Of a stretch of 64,000 bases of DNA, positions 35,999 to 44,743 are shown one piece after another. A model generated the notes under the pieces. It worked only from the letters and a program-made list of their open reading frames with translations. It ran no database searches and was not told the DNA's origin. A program made the position numbers and the translations under genes. Where the stretch lies: the NCBI GenBank assembly GCA_023436205.1, contig JAEZKC010000071.1, positions 186,001-250,000 of the forward strand, given 5' to 3'. Numbering within the stretch: position 1 is the stretch's first letter; every line of letters begins with the position of its first letter. Source of the DNA: Fibrobacterota bacterium. Its GTDB lineage: Bacteria > Fibrobacterota > Chitinivibrionia > Chitinivibrionales > Chitinispirillaceae.

Positions 35999-36765
35999 TA
36001 GAGATCCTTTTTTGCGAAAAGCATGGAAGAAAAGAATAGAAGAAGTGCCGTATACAGAACCCCGTAAAGAACGGCGTACCCTATCAGACCACTGGCTATT
36101 GGAAGTTCAAAGACAACCTGAGTGCGAATATTGAAGTGTTCAAGATTTGGCAAAACATAATTCAATAGTTTCAACATTCCCCTCACGAGCGGATTGGACT
36201 GCACTGAACTACTCAGGGTAATGAGATCATTCAGATGCCCAGCCACATAGAATGTGAGGGTGAAAATTGCAGCAAGAGTGGGAGTGGTGAATGCCGAAAA
36301 CAGCATGGATGCCGCCGTAATAACCGACATCTCCACGATTAAAAGTAAAACTGCCAGAAAGAGAGACAAATCTGGTGTATTGCCGACAAGGTAGGTAATG
36401 GCTCCAAAAAAAACTACAGTTATAAGCAGGAAATTGAGGATAAGAGTGGAAAAAAGACCTAAGAACTTTCCGAGGATAAAAACCACTCTATCCACCGGCT
36501 TACTGAGCACACCGTAAACAGTTTTGTTGGAAATCTCGTTTCCAAGCATGCCCACCCCTATGAACACCGCCAGCATGAGTCCGGTAAGTGACATGGTGGC
36601 CAAACCGAAATCGGCCATGACCTGCACACGGGACATGACCGAAAGATCACCGAAAGAGAGCGCAAGCAGGAGCACTACTGCCGCTACCAGAAGAATATTA
36701 TATAAAATCTTGTTTCTGATAGTTTCCTTGAAAGTATTTACCGCAATCAGCACCATAACTTTCAT
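35998..36765 (-). CDS. ABC-2 type permease (PilI-like by context)
   Basis: 255 residues with about six hydrophobic segments and the ABC-2/YhgE-type layout; GNEISNKTVYGVLSKPVDR in the first cytoplasmic loop is a typical coupling segment of this permease class. GGGGAGG precedes its ATG, and ATGA overlap links it with the ATPase gene. It should form an exporter with the upstream ATPase. Substrate unknown. The stop overlaps the next gene by one base. Confidence 0.85.
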   Translation of the reverse strand: MKVMVLIAVNTFKETIRNKILYNILLVAAVVLLLALSFGDLSVMSRVQVMADFGLATMSLTGLMLAVFIGVGMLGNEISNKTVYGVLSKPVDRVVFILGKFLGLFSTLILNFLLITVVFFGAITYLVGNTPDLSLFLAVLLLIVEMSVITAASMLFSAFTTPTLAAIFTLTFYVAGHLNDLITLSSSVQSNPLVRGMLKLLNYVLPNLEHFNIRTQVVFELPIASGLIGYAVLYGVLYTALLLFFSSMLFAKKDL

Positions 36766-37691
36766 GAAGCCTCCCCCCTCTTTCCATAGAGCAGAGTCTC
36801 CAGAGGCATAGTTCTCCTACCGATAGACAAACAGAAAATGCCATGTTGAGATAGTTTCTGCTGAAAAACGAGGTGATCAGCCCCGGGCGGCACCAGAATC
36901 ATTGCCGTTGATTCCTGATGCATGGTCACGGAGCACCCTTGAGCTGCAAATTCCTTCTCAAGCTGCTCGGGAATATGCGACACGATCAGTTCCGTTCCAA
37001 GAGACCCGCTTTCCAGAAGAGAACTGACTTTGCCGGTGTACCTGAGCTTTCCACCATCAAGCACCACCACATTGTCACAAACGGCTTCAATGTCTTCAAG
37101 CACATGGGTGCTAAAAAACACGGTCCGTCCCTCCTGACCGAGCTTTCGAAAAAGAGAGCGGAATAGTCTTCTGGATGGAGGATCGAGACCACTCATCGGT
37201 TCATCAAAAATAAGGAGTTTTGGATCACCCAAAAGACCGCACGCCATATTCAGCCGCTGCTGCATCCCCTTGGAGAAATCCCTGATCCGGCTGTTTTCTC
37301 TTCCGGTGAGCTCTACGGCCTCAAGAACCCGCTTTTTTTCGGAAGTGATATTACCAGCAGCAATACCAACCAATCTGGCAGTGAAATCAAGTGTCTCGGA
37401 AACTGTAAGATGCTTGTAAAAATATGGTTGTTCAGATACGAAAGCCACGGAATTCCGAGATGATGGGAGTGAGACATCAATGCCTCTTATGGAAACTTTT
37501 CCCTTTGTTGGCCTGACCAGCCCCATTATCATTTTAATGGTGGTGGTTTTGCCGGCACCATTGGGTCCCACAAAGCCTGTTATATTGTTCCCGGCTATGG
37601 AAAAGGAGAGGTCGGAAACAGCAGTGAACGGAATTCCTCTGAATCCTTTGCGATAAATCTTAGTTACTTTTTCGACAGATAAGGCGTTCAT
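36762..37691 (-). CDS. ABC transporter ATP-binding protein (PilH-like by context)
   Basis: 309 residues. Walker A GPNGAGKTT, signature FSKGMQQRLNMA, and Walker B LLIFDEPMSGLDP followed by the H-loop STHVLEDIE place it in the DrrA/CcmA-like ATPase class. A C-terminal tail of about 80 residues (from about 225) resembles the regulatory DUF4162-type extension. It is the first gene of the ATPase-permease-TPR operon leading to the pilin gene. Confidence 0.93.
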   Translation of the reverse strand: MNALSVEKVTKIYRKGFRGIPFTAVSDLSFSIAGNNITGFVGPNGAGKTTTIKMIMGLVRPTKGKVSIRGIDVSLPSSRNSVAFVSEQPYFYKHLTVSETLDFTARLVGIAAGNITSEKKRVLEAVELTGRENSRIRDFSKGMQQRLNMACGLLGDPKLLIFDEPMSGLDPPSRRLFRSLFRKLGQEGRTVFFSTHVLEDIEAVCDNVVVLDGGKLRYTGKVSSLLESGSLGTELIVSHIPEQLEKEFAAQGCSVTMHQESTAMILVPPGADHLVFQQKLSQHGIFCLSIGRRTMPLETLLYGKRGEAS

Positions 37692-37799
37692 AGGTTCCTA
37701 ATTTAAATTTGAATCGAGTCAACTCTAAAAATTATCCTATTGTAACCAAAGCAGTCAAGTACTCTTCCCTACCCTGCCCCCATTTGGTATTTTTCTTCC

Positions 37800-39059
37800 A
37801 TGTCCCCCTCTCAAAAACAGCATCGATGTCATAACCACCCCTCCAGATCTGCAAAAAAGCAGTGCAGCCGATGCGGTAAATGGGTATGTGAAAAGTGCGC
37901 TGTTGAAAAAGCGAAAAAGTACTTTTGTTCGCTGAACTGTGCCCGGCCTAAGGCTGTTCTGCTTAAAGAGAAAAGCTCCACTGCTGCTGTTGCTGTCTCT
38001 CGAAAGCCTTCTCTGATTACATTTATTCACGGTCTGGTCACTCTTCTTCTGGTTGTTTTTTCATTCTGGATTTTTTCTGAACTCCAGTCTCAAAAGAGAG
38101 AGAATCAGGAGCTGATTAATCAGAATGCACAATTGGCACAGAGGGTTGTAGAACTGCAGGCTACTGAAAACCAGATCTCTGGAAAATCAGAAAAAAGAAA
38201 TGATGTCGTCAAAATCACAAAAGCCAATCTCCCGATCTCCACCTACGAAGCAGCACTAAAGCCAGCCAAGCTTACACCGCTCAGCCTTCCCTATACAGTG
38301 AACAACGGTTCTTCATCAGTCAAAATGGTGGCAATAACCTTTGATGGCGGTTCTTATGCCAATGCCGCCGGGGAAATCATGGACACCCTGGCATCTCGAA
38401 ACGTGAAAAGCACCTTTTTCGTGACAGGCAATTTTATCAGAAAATACCCAGAAGTCCTCAAAAGAGCCGCTCAAGAGGGACATGAATTGGGTAACCACAT
38501 GATGAGCCATCCCCGATTGACCTCCTATGCCCAGACAAAAATGCAAGTCACCCTGCCCGATGTTACTCTCCAGACCGTAATAAGGGAACTGAGCAAAGCG
38601 GAGGAGCTGCTGTTTTCATCAACCGGTTTACGTTTCGCGCCTCTCTGGCGGGCTCCTTACGGTGAATTCAACTATGAAATCTGCAACTGGGCTCAGCAGG
38701 CAGGATACCTGCACATCGGATGGCGGCAGGGGCGCTCCTGGGCGGAAAATCTTGATTCAAATGACTGGATACCGGATGAGCATACACCAGGGTACAAAAC
38801 CCCTCAGCAATTTATGGAAAAAGTGCTCAACCAGGCACAAAACAGTACCCAGGGCCTTAACGGCGGAATTATACTTATGCACCTTGGTACAGAGCGCAAA
38901 GACAGGTCTCAGCAGGTTCACCTTTACCTTGGACAGCTGATTGATTCTCTGCGATCAACGGGTTATGAAGTGGTTACGGTTTCACGAATGCTGGAGGAAT
39001 CCGGAATTGACCTCAATAAACTCAGTAACAATCATTTAGCAAACAGGACTTTTGAATGA
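37800..39059 (+). CDS. Polysaccharide deacetylase (NodB-like) with N-terminal zinc finger and membrane helix
   Basis: 419 residues. Residues 8-48 hold a B-box-like zinc finger (Cys/His pairs in CHNHPSRSAKKQCSRCG and later CEKC...CSLNC). One membrane helix lies near 72-93, then a coiled coil (95-125), and a NodB domain from about 175. Motif 1 reads TFDGG (D182, then Gly) where most enzymes have TFDDG, so the usual metal-binding Asp is missing; the metal His pair H233 and H237 is intact. This makes a membrane-anchored, extracytoplasmic deacetylase with a cytoplasmic zinc finger. The substrate may be peptidoglycan or another glycan. It overlaps the M50 protease gene by 4 bases. Confidence 0.85.
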   Translation: MSPSQKQHRCHNHPSRSAKKQCSRCGKWVCEKCAVEKAKKYFCSLNCARPKAVLLKEKSSTAAVAVSRKPSLITFIHGLVTLLLVVFSFWIFSELQSQKRENQELINQNAQLAQRVVELQATENQISGKSEKRNDVVKITKANLPISTYEAALKPAKLTPLSLPYTVNNGSSSVKMVAITFDGGSYANAAGEIMDTLASRNVKSTFFVTGNFIRKYPEVLKRAAQEGHELGNHMMSHPRLTSYAQTKMQVTLPDVTLQTVIRELSKAEELLFSSTGLRFAPLWRAPYGEFNYEICNWAQQAGYLHIGWRQGRSWAENLDSNDWIPDEHTPGYKTPQQFMEKVLNQAQNSTQGLNGGIILMHLGTERKDRSQQVHLYLGQLIDSLRSTGYEVVTVSRMLEESGIDLNKLSNNHLANRTFE

Positions 39060-39733
39060 CAACTATTTTCGGAATGCCGGCAGACATTTTCTTTCTGCGT
39101 ATACCCATAATACTTTTCGCTCTTACTATTCATGAATTCGCCCATGGATACATGGCGCTCAAACTTGGCGATAACACTGCCCGGAATGCCGGCAGACTTA
39201 CACTCAACCCCATTAGCCATCTGGACCCCATCGGAGCCATTATGCTGATGATCGGGTGGTTTGGCTGGGCCAAGCCTGTACCGGTAAACATCTATAATCT
39301 GATTAAACCCAAACGGGATATTCTTCTGGTAAGCCTGGCCGGCCCGCTTTCAAATATCGCCCTGGCCATCTGCTTTGGGCTCTTTATTCGCTTTTTCGGA
39401 GTACAGATGACTGGTGTAATGAACGGTCATTTTTTGACACTGCTGCAGCTTGGTTTTTATATCAATGCAGGCCTGGCATTTTTCAATTTGCTTCCATTTC
39501 CGCCTCTTGACGGTTCAAAGATAATGATGGGTCTGATACCGGACCGGCATATCCCCCGCTATATGCATGCGACAAGACACATATTGATTATTTTCATCAT
39601 ACTCATAGTAATCGACAACATAATTCCAGAAACAGCAGGCATTTTCGGCAAGCCCCTGCTGTCGTTCATTCTTGATCCGCTCTTTCAACCCTTTGTTTCC
39701 CTTTTAGAGCTCATCACCGGAAAGGTTTTCTAA
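39056..39733 (+). CDS. Site-2 protease-like M50 membrane metalloprotease
   Basis: 225 residues, about five membrane segments. The zinc site HEFAH is near residue 23, and NLLPFPPLDGSK carries the third ligand Asp in a later helix; both are hallmarks of the compact M50 family (SpoIVFB/FtsH-independent group). It cuts membrane-embedded regulators. The start overlaps the deacetylase stop (ATGA) and its stop overlaps the heptose kinase start (TAATG), so three genes are translationally coupled. Confidence 0.92.
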   Translation: MTTIFGMPADIFFLRIPIILFALTIHEFAHGYMALKLGDNTARNAGRLTLNPISHLDPIGAIMLMIGWFGWAKPVPVNIYNLIKPKRDILLVSLAGPLSNIALAICFGLFIRFFGVQMTGVMNGHFLTLLQLGFYINAGLAFFNLLPFPPLDGSKIMMGLIPDRHIPRYMHATRHILIIFIILIVIDNIIPETAGIFGKPLLSFILDPLFQPFVSLLELITGKVF

Positions 39734-40734
39734 TGTCAATCGCCTCTTTTTCACCGGACAGAATCAGAAGCATCGTCAGTTCTTTCAAATCATCGCGAGT
39801 AATGGTAATAGGCGATGTCATGCTTGACGAATACATGTGGGGTGATGTCAGACGAATTTCCCCGGAAGCGCCAGTGCCGGTGGTGGAAATAGAATCGGTA
39901 ACCCGAAGGTTGGGTGGAGCGGCCAATGTGGTGGGCAATCTACGAAAACTGGAACTTGAGCCGGTTCTGATCTCGATTTGCGGCATAGATGAAAACGGCC
40001 AGAACCTTCGCAACATGCTGAATGAGCTCGGATGCAGCAGTGATGGGCTTTATGAATCATCAGAACGGCCCACTACCATAAAAACCAGAGTAATGGCTCG
40101 TCACCAGCAGATTGTCAGAGCAGACCGGGAGGTAACTACAGACCTCAGCACATCAGAACACGATGCACTCTGGAACATTTTCTCCTCGAAAATTAATGAT
40201 GTAAAAGGGGTGATCATTTCCGATTACGGCAAAGGGGTGATCTCACAACCTCTTATCGGGCAGATAATCAAGACCTGCACAACGCAAGGTAAATTTGTAG
40301 CCATTGACCCCAAGGAGCGTCACTTTGACCTTTACAAAGGCGTTTCTGTCATAACCCCCAACCTCAAAGAGGCTCATGCCATGCTCGGGCTTCCATTCCG
40401 GAACTGCTCGGATGCGGAGGTTAAGAATCTGGGCTGGACACTAATGGAAAAACTTTCCCTCCCCTATCTGCTCATCACTCTAAGTGAAAGAGGAATGGGG
40501 CTGTTTGAAAATGAGGGGCGAAAATTCAGTCATCTGCCAACGGTAGCACGAAAGGTTTTCGATGTAACTGGTGCCGGGGATACTGTGATCAGTGTCTACA
40601 GTGCGGCATCAGTTTGCGGTGCAACGCCACTGGAAGCAGCATTTCTGGCCAATCATGCGGCCGGACTAACGGTCGCAGAACTGGGCACCGCGGCAGTCGA
40701 CGCTGAGACACTGCTCAAAGATTGCGGTTGTTGA
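39733..40734 (+). CDS. hldA: D-glycero-D-manno-heptose 7-phosphate 1-kinase (HldA/RfaE1 type)
   Basis: 333 residues, a stand-alone kinase domain like HldA or the N-terminal half of HldE. GDVMLDEYMWGDVRRISPEAP is the characteristic N-terminal segment and DVTGAGDT near residue 280 the PfkB catalytic motif. It phosphorylates heptose 7-phosphate at C1 toward ADP-heptose, a precursor of lipopolysaccharide inner core, and this fits the lpxB and GT9 genes in the window. The adenylyltransferase half is not in the window. It ends 14 bases from the convergent PHP gene. Confidence 0.9.
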   Translation: MSIASFSPDRIRSIVSSFKSSRVMVIGDVMLDEYMWGDVRRISPEAPVPVVEIESVTRRLGGAANVVGNLRKLELEPVLISICGIDENGQNLRNMLNELGCSSDGLYESSERPTTIKTRVMARHQQIVRADREVTTDLSTSEHDALWNIFSSKINDVKGVIISDYGKGVISQPLIGQIIKTCTTQGKFVAIDPKERHFDLYKGVSVITPNLKEAHAMLGLPFRNCSDAEVKNLGWTLMEKLSLPYLLITLSERGMGLFENEGRKFSHLPTVARKVFDVTGAGDTVISVYSAASVCGATPLEAAFLANHAAGLTVAELGTAAVDAETLLKDCGC

Positions 40735-40747
40735 GTTTTTTAGAGGA

Positions 40748-41587
40748 TTAAGCTGCATTGACAGTTAATTCGGGGATATCAAGCTGCGGAATAGGAACAT
40801 CAGGTCTGAAGAAACCGGGAACGCGACCGTTTTCGACTAGCATGTGAAAATCTGAACCGCCGGTTACAGCCAGACCCAGAGCTTTAGCCATCTCTTTATA
40901 GGTGTCAATTTGCTTATCGGTAGTATGCGGAGAGAAAACTTCCAGTCCCCTTAAACCCGCATTTTTCAATTCAATGATAAGATCAAACAGTTCTGAGTCA
41001 TTCAATTTCAATTGAGACGGGTGCGCCAGGACCGGGAAAGCTCCGGCATCGCAAAGAAGAGAGACTGCTTTAACCGGTTCGAGACGAAACCGGTCAACAT
41101 AGGCAAGTCCCTCACGGGAAAGATATTTGTCAAAAGCCTCCTGAAGCGTGCCCACAAATCCGGCACGAAGCAAGGCTGCGGCAATATGCGGTCTTCCGAC
41201 TACTTCCCCGCCAGCTTCATAAATGAGCTGCTCTGTGCTTAATTGAATTCCCAACGAAGCTAACTTTTCTAGAATCAGTTCATTTCGTCTGTCACGACTG
41301 TCTCGGGTTTTCTTGAGCATTATTTCAAGTGGTTCATAGTTTGCCTTTAGCCCAAGGCCAAGGATATGACAGTTGCCGCTGTTCCATTTGGCGGATATTT
41401 CTATGCCGCCCAGAGCGGAAATGCCAAGCTTTCTACCGTATGTTATAAATCGATTCAGACCGGCAGTTGTGTCATGGTCGCAAAGAGCAATTACTGAAAC
41501 ACCTTTGACCATCGCAAGATCCAGAAGTTCTTCGGGGCTCAGCTGACCGTCAGATTCAGTCGAGTGTACATGAAAATCGTTTAGCAT
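40748..41587 (-). CDS. PHP-domain phosphoesterase (RNase AM/YciV-like)
   Basis: 279 residues. The metal ligands are visible: DFHVHSTESDGQ at the start, CDHDT near residue 36, HILG..., H in RPHIA and D in GSDFH at the end. YciV-type enzymes remove 3' phosphates of nucleotide bisphosphates and trim RNA 5' ends. The start has CATCAG-type context without a strong ribosome site. A paralogue lies at 60174. Confidence 0.87.
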   Translation of the reverse strand: MLNDFHVHSTESDGQLSPEELLDLAMVKGVSVIALCDHDTTAGLNRFITYGRKLGISALGGIEISAKWNSGNCHILGLGLKANYEPLEIMLKKTRDSRDRRNELILEKLASLGIQLSTEQLIYEAGGEVVGRPHIAAALLRAGFVGTLQEAFDKYLSREGLAYVDRFRLEPVKAVSLLCDAGAFPVLAHPSQLKLNDSELFDLIIELKNAGLRGLEVFSPHTTDKQIDTYKEMAKALGLAVTGGSDFHMLVENGRVPGFFRPDVPIPQLDIPELTVNAA

Positions 41588-41663
41588 CAGACAATTTGTT
41601 TGTGAAGGTTCTCATGTAAATTAAAATACTGCCGGCTTTGACTGCAAGCGGAAAGAACTGATG

Positions 41664-42311
41664 TCAGGCTGTCAGAAGAAAATACCCGATTTTCTGCAAC
41701 TCAGAAATCACAATAGTTCTTAAATTCTTATGCTTCCACCATGAACCGAACATTTTTCTATTCCAATTGTACCGATCGAGAGGAACTGGGAGGTAATAGA
41801 ACTGCACACTGTCTCTCAAATCGGTCCAGTTTACCATCATCTGGATACGCCTCATGTGGTAAGGGCTCGAAACCAACCCCACATGAAGTATCTGGCTTTT
41901 GCCATAAGAAGCCGGAATGGTTTTTGAACCGTCATTGTGACTCAGCATTAGAGCTTTTTCAATTTTTCCGGTTTTAATCCAGGAATCAAGCACAGCCACT
42001 TCAGATTGTGTGCTGCTGCAAGTATCGACACTGCTGACCCGATTCATATCGAAGCCATCTTTGCGCAAAAGTCTCGCATAACCGTTTTTGTAATCGCTGA
42101 GCAACCAGTGAGCAGCAGGATTTCTACCCATCAATTCCCGGGAGTAATTGACTCTTGCACCATCACCGGCAAAAGTGAAAACCACATCCAGTTTGTCAGG
42201 AACGGGATTTTCAACCAGAAGCCATTTGCCGGCATAGACGAGAAACACTCCCGCAGACATAAGCGCCAGACCAATAATCAATATAAACAGTTGCGTTCTT
42301 GTAAGTTTCAT
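41664..42311 (-). CDS. YdcF/ElyC-like membrane protein (DUF218)
   Basis: 215 residues, one N-terminal membrane helix (about 8-30), then the DUF218 fold with LLS and SSPYHMRRI. DUF218 proteins such as SanA, ElyC and YdcF affect envelope integrity. Its start abuts the stop of the upstream gene (42312), so the two DUF218 genes are coupled. The pair may be a duplication, but the sequences have diverged strongly. Confidence 0.8.
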   Translation of the reverse strand: MKLTRTQLFILIIGLALMSAGVFLVYAGKWLLVENPVPDKLDVVFTFAGDGARVNYSRELMGRNPAAHWLLSDYKNGYARLLRKDGFDMNRVSSVDTCSSTQSEVAVLDSWIKTGKIEKALMLSHNDGSKTIPASYGKSQILHVGLVSSPYHMRRIQMMVNWTDLRDSVQFYYLPVPLDRYNWNRKMFGSWWKHKNLRTIVISELQKIGYFLLTA

Positions 42312-43124
42312 CTACATCCAGCCCAACACCCGATAACTTAACATTCCATAATACTCATGCAGTGCAATAGTTGATTTGAGCAAGGCATCTGCGTCGGGAA
42401 AGAGCGCATACAGATTTTTATTTAATCTCTCGTTTTCATGGTAATCTGTGGGAGAAGGATACACTGTAAACCCCAGTTTTTTAAAAATCCCCACTGAACG
42501 TGGCATGTGATAGGCACTGGTCACCAGGATGATTTCCTTTTTCATACCAGCCTTATCCATCATTTCCTTTACATACAAAGCATTTTCCCTTGTGTTGCGC
42601 GATCTTTTCTCCAGCAGCAGATGTTGCGAATCGATGCCCAGCACTTCAGTCAACAGGTTATATGCCGATTCCGCCTCAGTTTCATCAGCATCCTCAATAA
42701 ACTCTATTCTACCCCCGGTTGCGATCAGATAATCAGATCCGCTGGACCTGAACACTCTGGCGGCCTGAAACAGTCTATCACCATTAACATTGGTTTCGCT
42801 GTAAATGCGAGGAGGTGTCTTTGCCAGTGAAGCCCCCCCAAGAAGGACAACCGCAGGAGCCGGTTTGTGTTCGGCAACCGGTAAATACTGCTTTTCCAAA
42901 CCCCTCATGAGGAAATGCGCTACAGGAGGTGAAGAAAAAACAAGAAGAACAAAAGTTGCCGATGTAAACAAAACTACTGCAGCCTTTCGGGTTCGCTTAA
43001 AAAAGTTCAGTACCAGTCCGGCTAAAGATAAAGTTATTGCCGCGCCGACAGGATAAAATGGCAGAACCAGAAATTTTGAAATCAGCAATAGCATAATATT
43101 GATCTGTCCGGAGAAACTATTCAC
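42312..43124 (-). CDS. YdcF/ElyC-like membrane protein (DUF218)
   Basis: 270 residues with two or three N-terminal membrane helices (ISKFLVLPFYPVGAA and VLFTSATFVLLVFSSPP) then the DUF218 domain: VLLGGASL, EKRSRNTRENALYVKEM, LVTSAYHMPRSVGIFKKLG. The topology resembles ElyC, which acts in undecaprenyl carrier metabolism for cell-wall assembly. The longest frame starts with GTG at 43124; an ATG ten codons later (43094) is equally likely, and neither has a good ribosome site. Confidence 0.82.
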   Translation of the reverse strand: MNSFSGQINIMLLLISKFLVLPFYPVGAAITLSLAGLVLNFFKRTRKAAVVLFTSATFVLLVFSSPPVAHFLMRGLEKQYLPVAEHKPAPAVVLLGGASLAKTPPRIYSETNVNGDRLFQAARVFRSSGSDYLIATGGRIEFIEDADETEAESAYNLLTEVLGIDSQHLLLEKRSRNTRENALYVKEMMDKAGMKKEIILVTSAYHMPRSVGIFKKLGFTVYPSPTDYHENERLNKNLYALFPDADALLKSTIALHEYYGMLSYRVLGWM

Positions 43125-43161
43125 TGTAAGTACGTTCAGGCAGGTCTAATAGTGAATGATT

Positions 43162-43839
43162 CTACTCATTAGCCCCGTAAACTTCTCTATACTGTTTAAT
43201 TCTCTGCAGGATTTGATCATCAAGGATTACTTTTCTGTCGATTTCTCTGTTATGCAGATAAGCCACAATTTCATCCAGAGTAACAATGGCAAAAGTAGTG
43301 ATGCCAAATTCTTCCCGCAACTCAGAGAGTGCGCTTTTCTGCCCAGTCCCTTTCTCCATCCGATCAACCGAAACCACAAGACCCGCCACTTCCACACCGG
43401 AAGTACGCTTGAGCAAAGGAACAGATTCGCGCACTGAAGTACCGGCAGTGGTGACATCTTCGATAATAACCACCCGGTTTCCCGCTGAAAGTTTACACCC
43501 CACCATGGTACCACCCTCACCATGATCCTTGGCTTCCTTGCGATTAAAGCAGAATGAAACATTCTGATTATATTTCGTCTGCAGCGCGACTGCGGTTGTC
43601 ACGGCCAGCGGTATTCCTTTGTAAGCAGGTCCGAACAGCACATCAAATGATCCACCCATCTTTTCATGTAAAGCCTCTGCATAGTATTGACCAAGCTTAT
43701 GCAGTTGCTCTCCAGTACTGTAATTTCCCGTATTGATGAAAAAAGGAGTTTTTCGACCACTTTTGGTGACGAAATCCCCGAAAGTGAGAACCTTCGAACG
43801 AACCATAAACTCAATAAATTCTTCTTTGTACTGTTCCAT
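43162..43839 (-). CDS. pyrE: Orotate phosphoribosyltransferase
   Basis: 225 residues from the ATG at 43839, with GGGG 6 bases upstream; a longer frame would overlap the upstream MBL-fold gene. The PRPP motif VVIIEDVTTAGTSVRES is intact. OPRTase joins orotate to PRPP to form OMP. It follows the MBL-fold gene by 16 bases, making a two-gene unit with it; the PRPP synthetase gene is elsewhere in the window (54935). Confidence 0.94.
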   Translation of the reverse strand: MEQYKEEFIEFMVRSKVLTFGDFVTKSGRKTPFFINTGNYSTGEQLHKLGQYYAEALHEKMGGSFDVLFGPAYKGIPLAVTTAVALQTKYNQNVSFCFNRKEAKDHGEGGTMVGCKLSAGNRVVIIEDVTTAGTSVRESVPLLKRTSGVEVAGLVVSVDRMEKGTGQKSALSELREEFGITTFAIVTLDEIVAYLHNREIDRKVILDDQILQRIKQYREVYGANE

Positions 43840-43855
43840 TAGTATCCCCTGTTTA

Positions 43856-44650
43856 TTATTCAATTTCAATCTGTAATCCATCATACGAAAACCCCATCCA
43901 ATCCTCAAGAACTGCAGAATCTGAGTCATAATCGATATCATGACTCATGTGGATGAAATAACATTTTTCAGGTGCCAGGCGCCTTGCCAGGTCCATACTT
44001 TGAGGGAGTATCAAATGAGTTGAATGCTCCCTTCGATCTCTGAGGCAATTTAAAATCAGACAATCAAGATTTTCAAGCAGCGGGTAGTATTTCGGGTCCA
44101 GAAATTTAACATCTGGCAAATAGGCCAGGTCATCAACCCGGTAGCCATAACAGCCCTTCAATTGGCCGTGTTGAACTGGTATGGGAGTAACCTTGAATCC
44201 GGCTATCGTCATTGAAGAATCGATGACTTTAGTATCGATTTTTGGAATTCCACCACCTTCGAAAGTAGTCGCATCAAATATATATGAAAAGGTCTGTCTT
44301 ACACTGGCCAGTGTTTCTGCTGATCCATATAAACTGATCGGACTATGCCGAGTATAGGAACGGATATCCGGAATTCCTCCGATATGATCAGCGTGCGAAT
44401 GAGTAACCAGAACCGCATCAATGTTTTTGATTTTCTGCCTAAGTACCTGTTCTCTGAAATCGGCACTGACATCCAGCAGAAGCGTATTGCCATCTTTTTC
44501 CACTATTATGGAACTGCGGGTTCGTCTGTGCTTGTTATCGACAGATGAGCGGCGGCAAACACCCTTTGGACAGTTTTGGAAATCATCAAGCATGCAGTCG
44601 ATTGAGGGTACACCGTGAGATGTTCCAGTTCCCAGAAAAACGATTTTCAG
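43856..44650 (-). CDS. MBL-fold metallohydrolase, PhnP-like, apparent CTG start
   Basis: 265 residues if it starts at a CTG at 44648-44650. The first in-frame ATG (44593) would remove the conserved strand KIVFLGTGTSHG, which is the N-terminus of this family, and no ATG, GTG or TTG occurs between that region and the upstream stop. The CTG has GGAGG exactly 6 bases upstream. The metal site THSHADH and the later H residues fit, and CysHis-rich text near residues 19-33 resembles the zinc-binding insert of PhnP-like phosphodiesterases. The product is likely to cleave cyclic or linear phosphodiesters. It precedes pyrE, 16 bases away. Confidence 0.83.
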   Translation of the reverse strand: MKIVFLGTGTSHGVPSIDCMLDDFQNCPKGVCRRSSVDNKHRRTRSSIIVEKDGNTLLLDVSADFREQVLRQKIKNIDAVLVTHSHADHIGGIPDIRSYTRHSPISLYGSAETLASVRQTFSYIFDATTFEGGGIPKIDTKVIDSSMTIAGFKVTPIPVQHGQLKGCYGYRVDDLAYLPDVKFLDPKYYPLLENLDCLILNCLRDRREHSTHLILPQSMDLARRLAPEKCYFIHMSHDIDYDSDSAVLEDWMGFSYDGLQIEIE

Positions 44651-44743
44651 CTGCTCCCTCCAAATCTCTGAAGCGGCACTTACCCAAAAGAAGGTTAAAA
44701 ATAGATTATGGACGATCTGCGCCGAAGCCCTCGTGTACAGAAC

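Noticed and set aside
36762..37691. Naming the ATPase pilH and the permease pilI outright
   Set aside because: The call is by context only; no decisive residue distinguishes them from other ABC-2 exporters.
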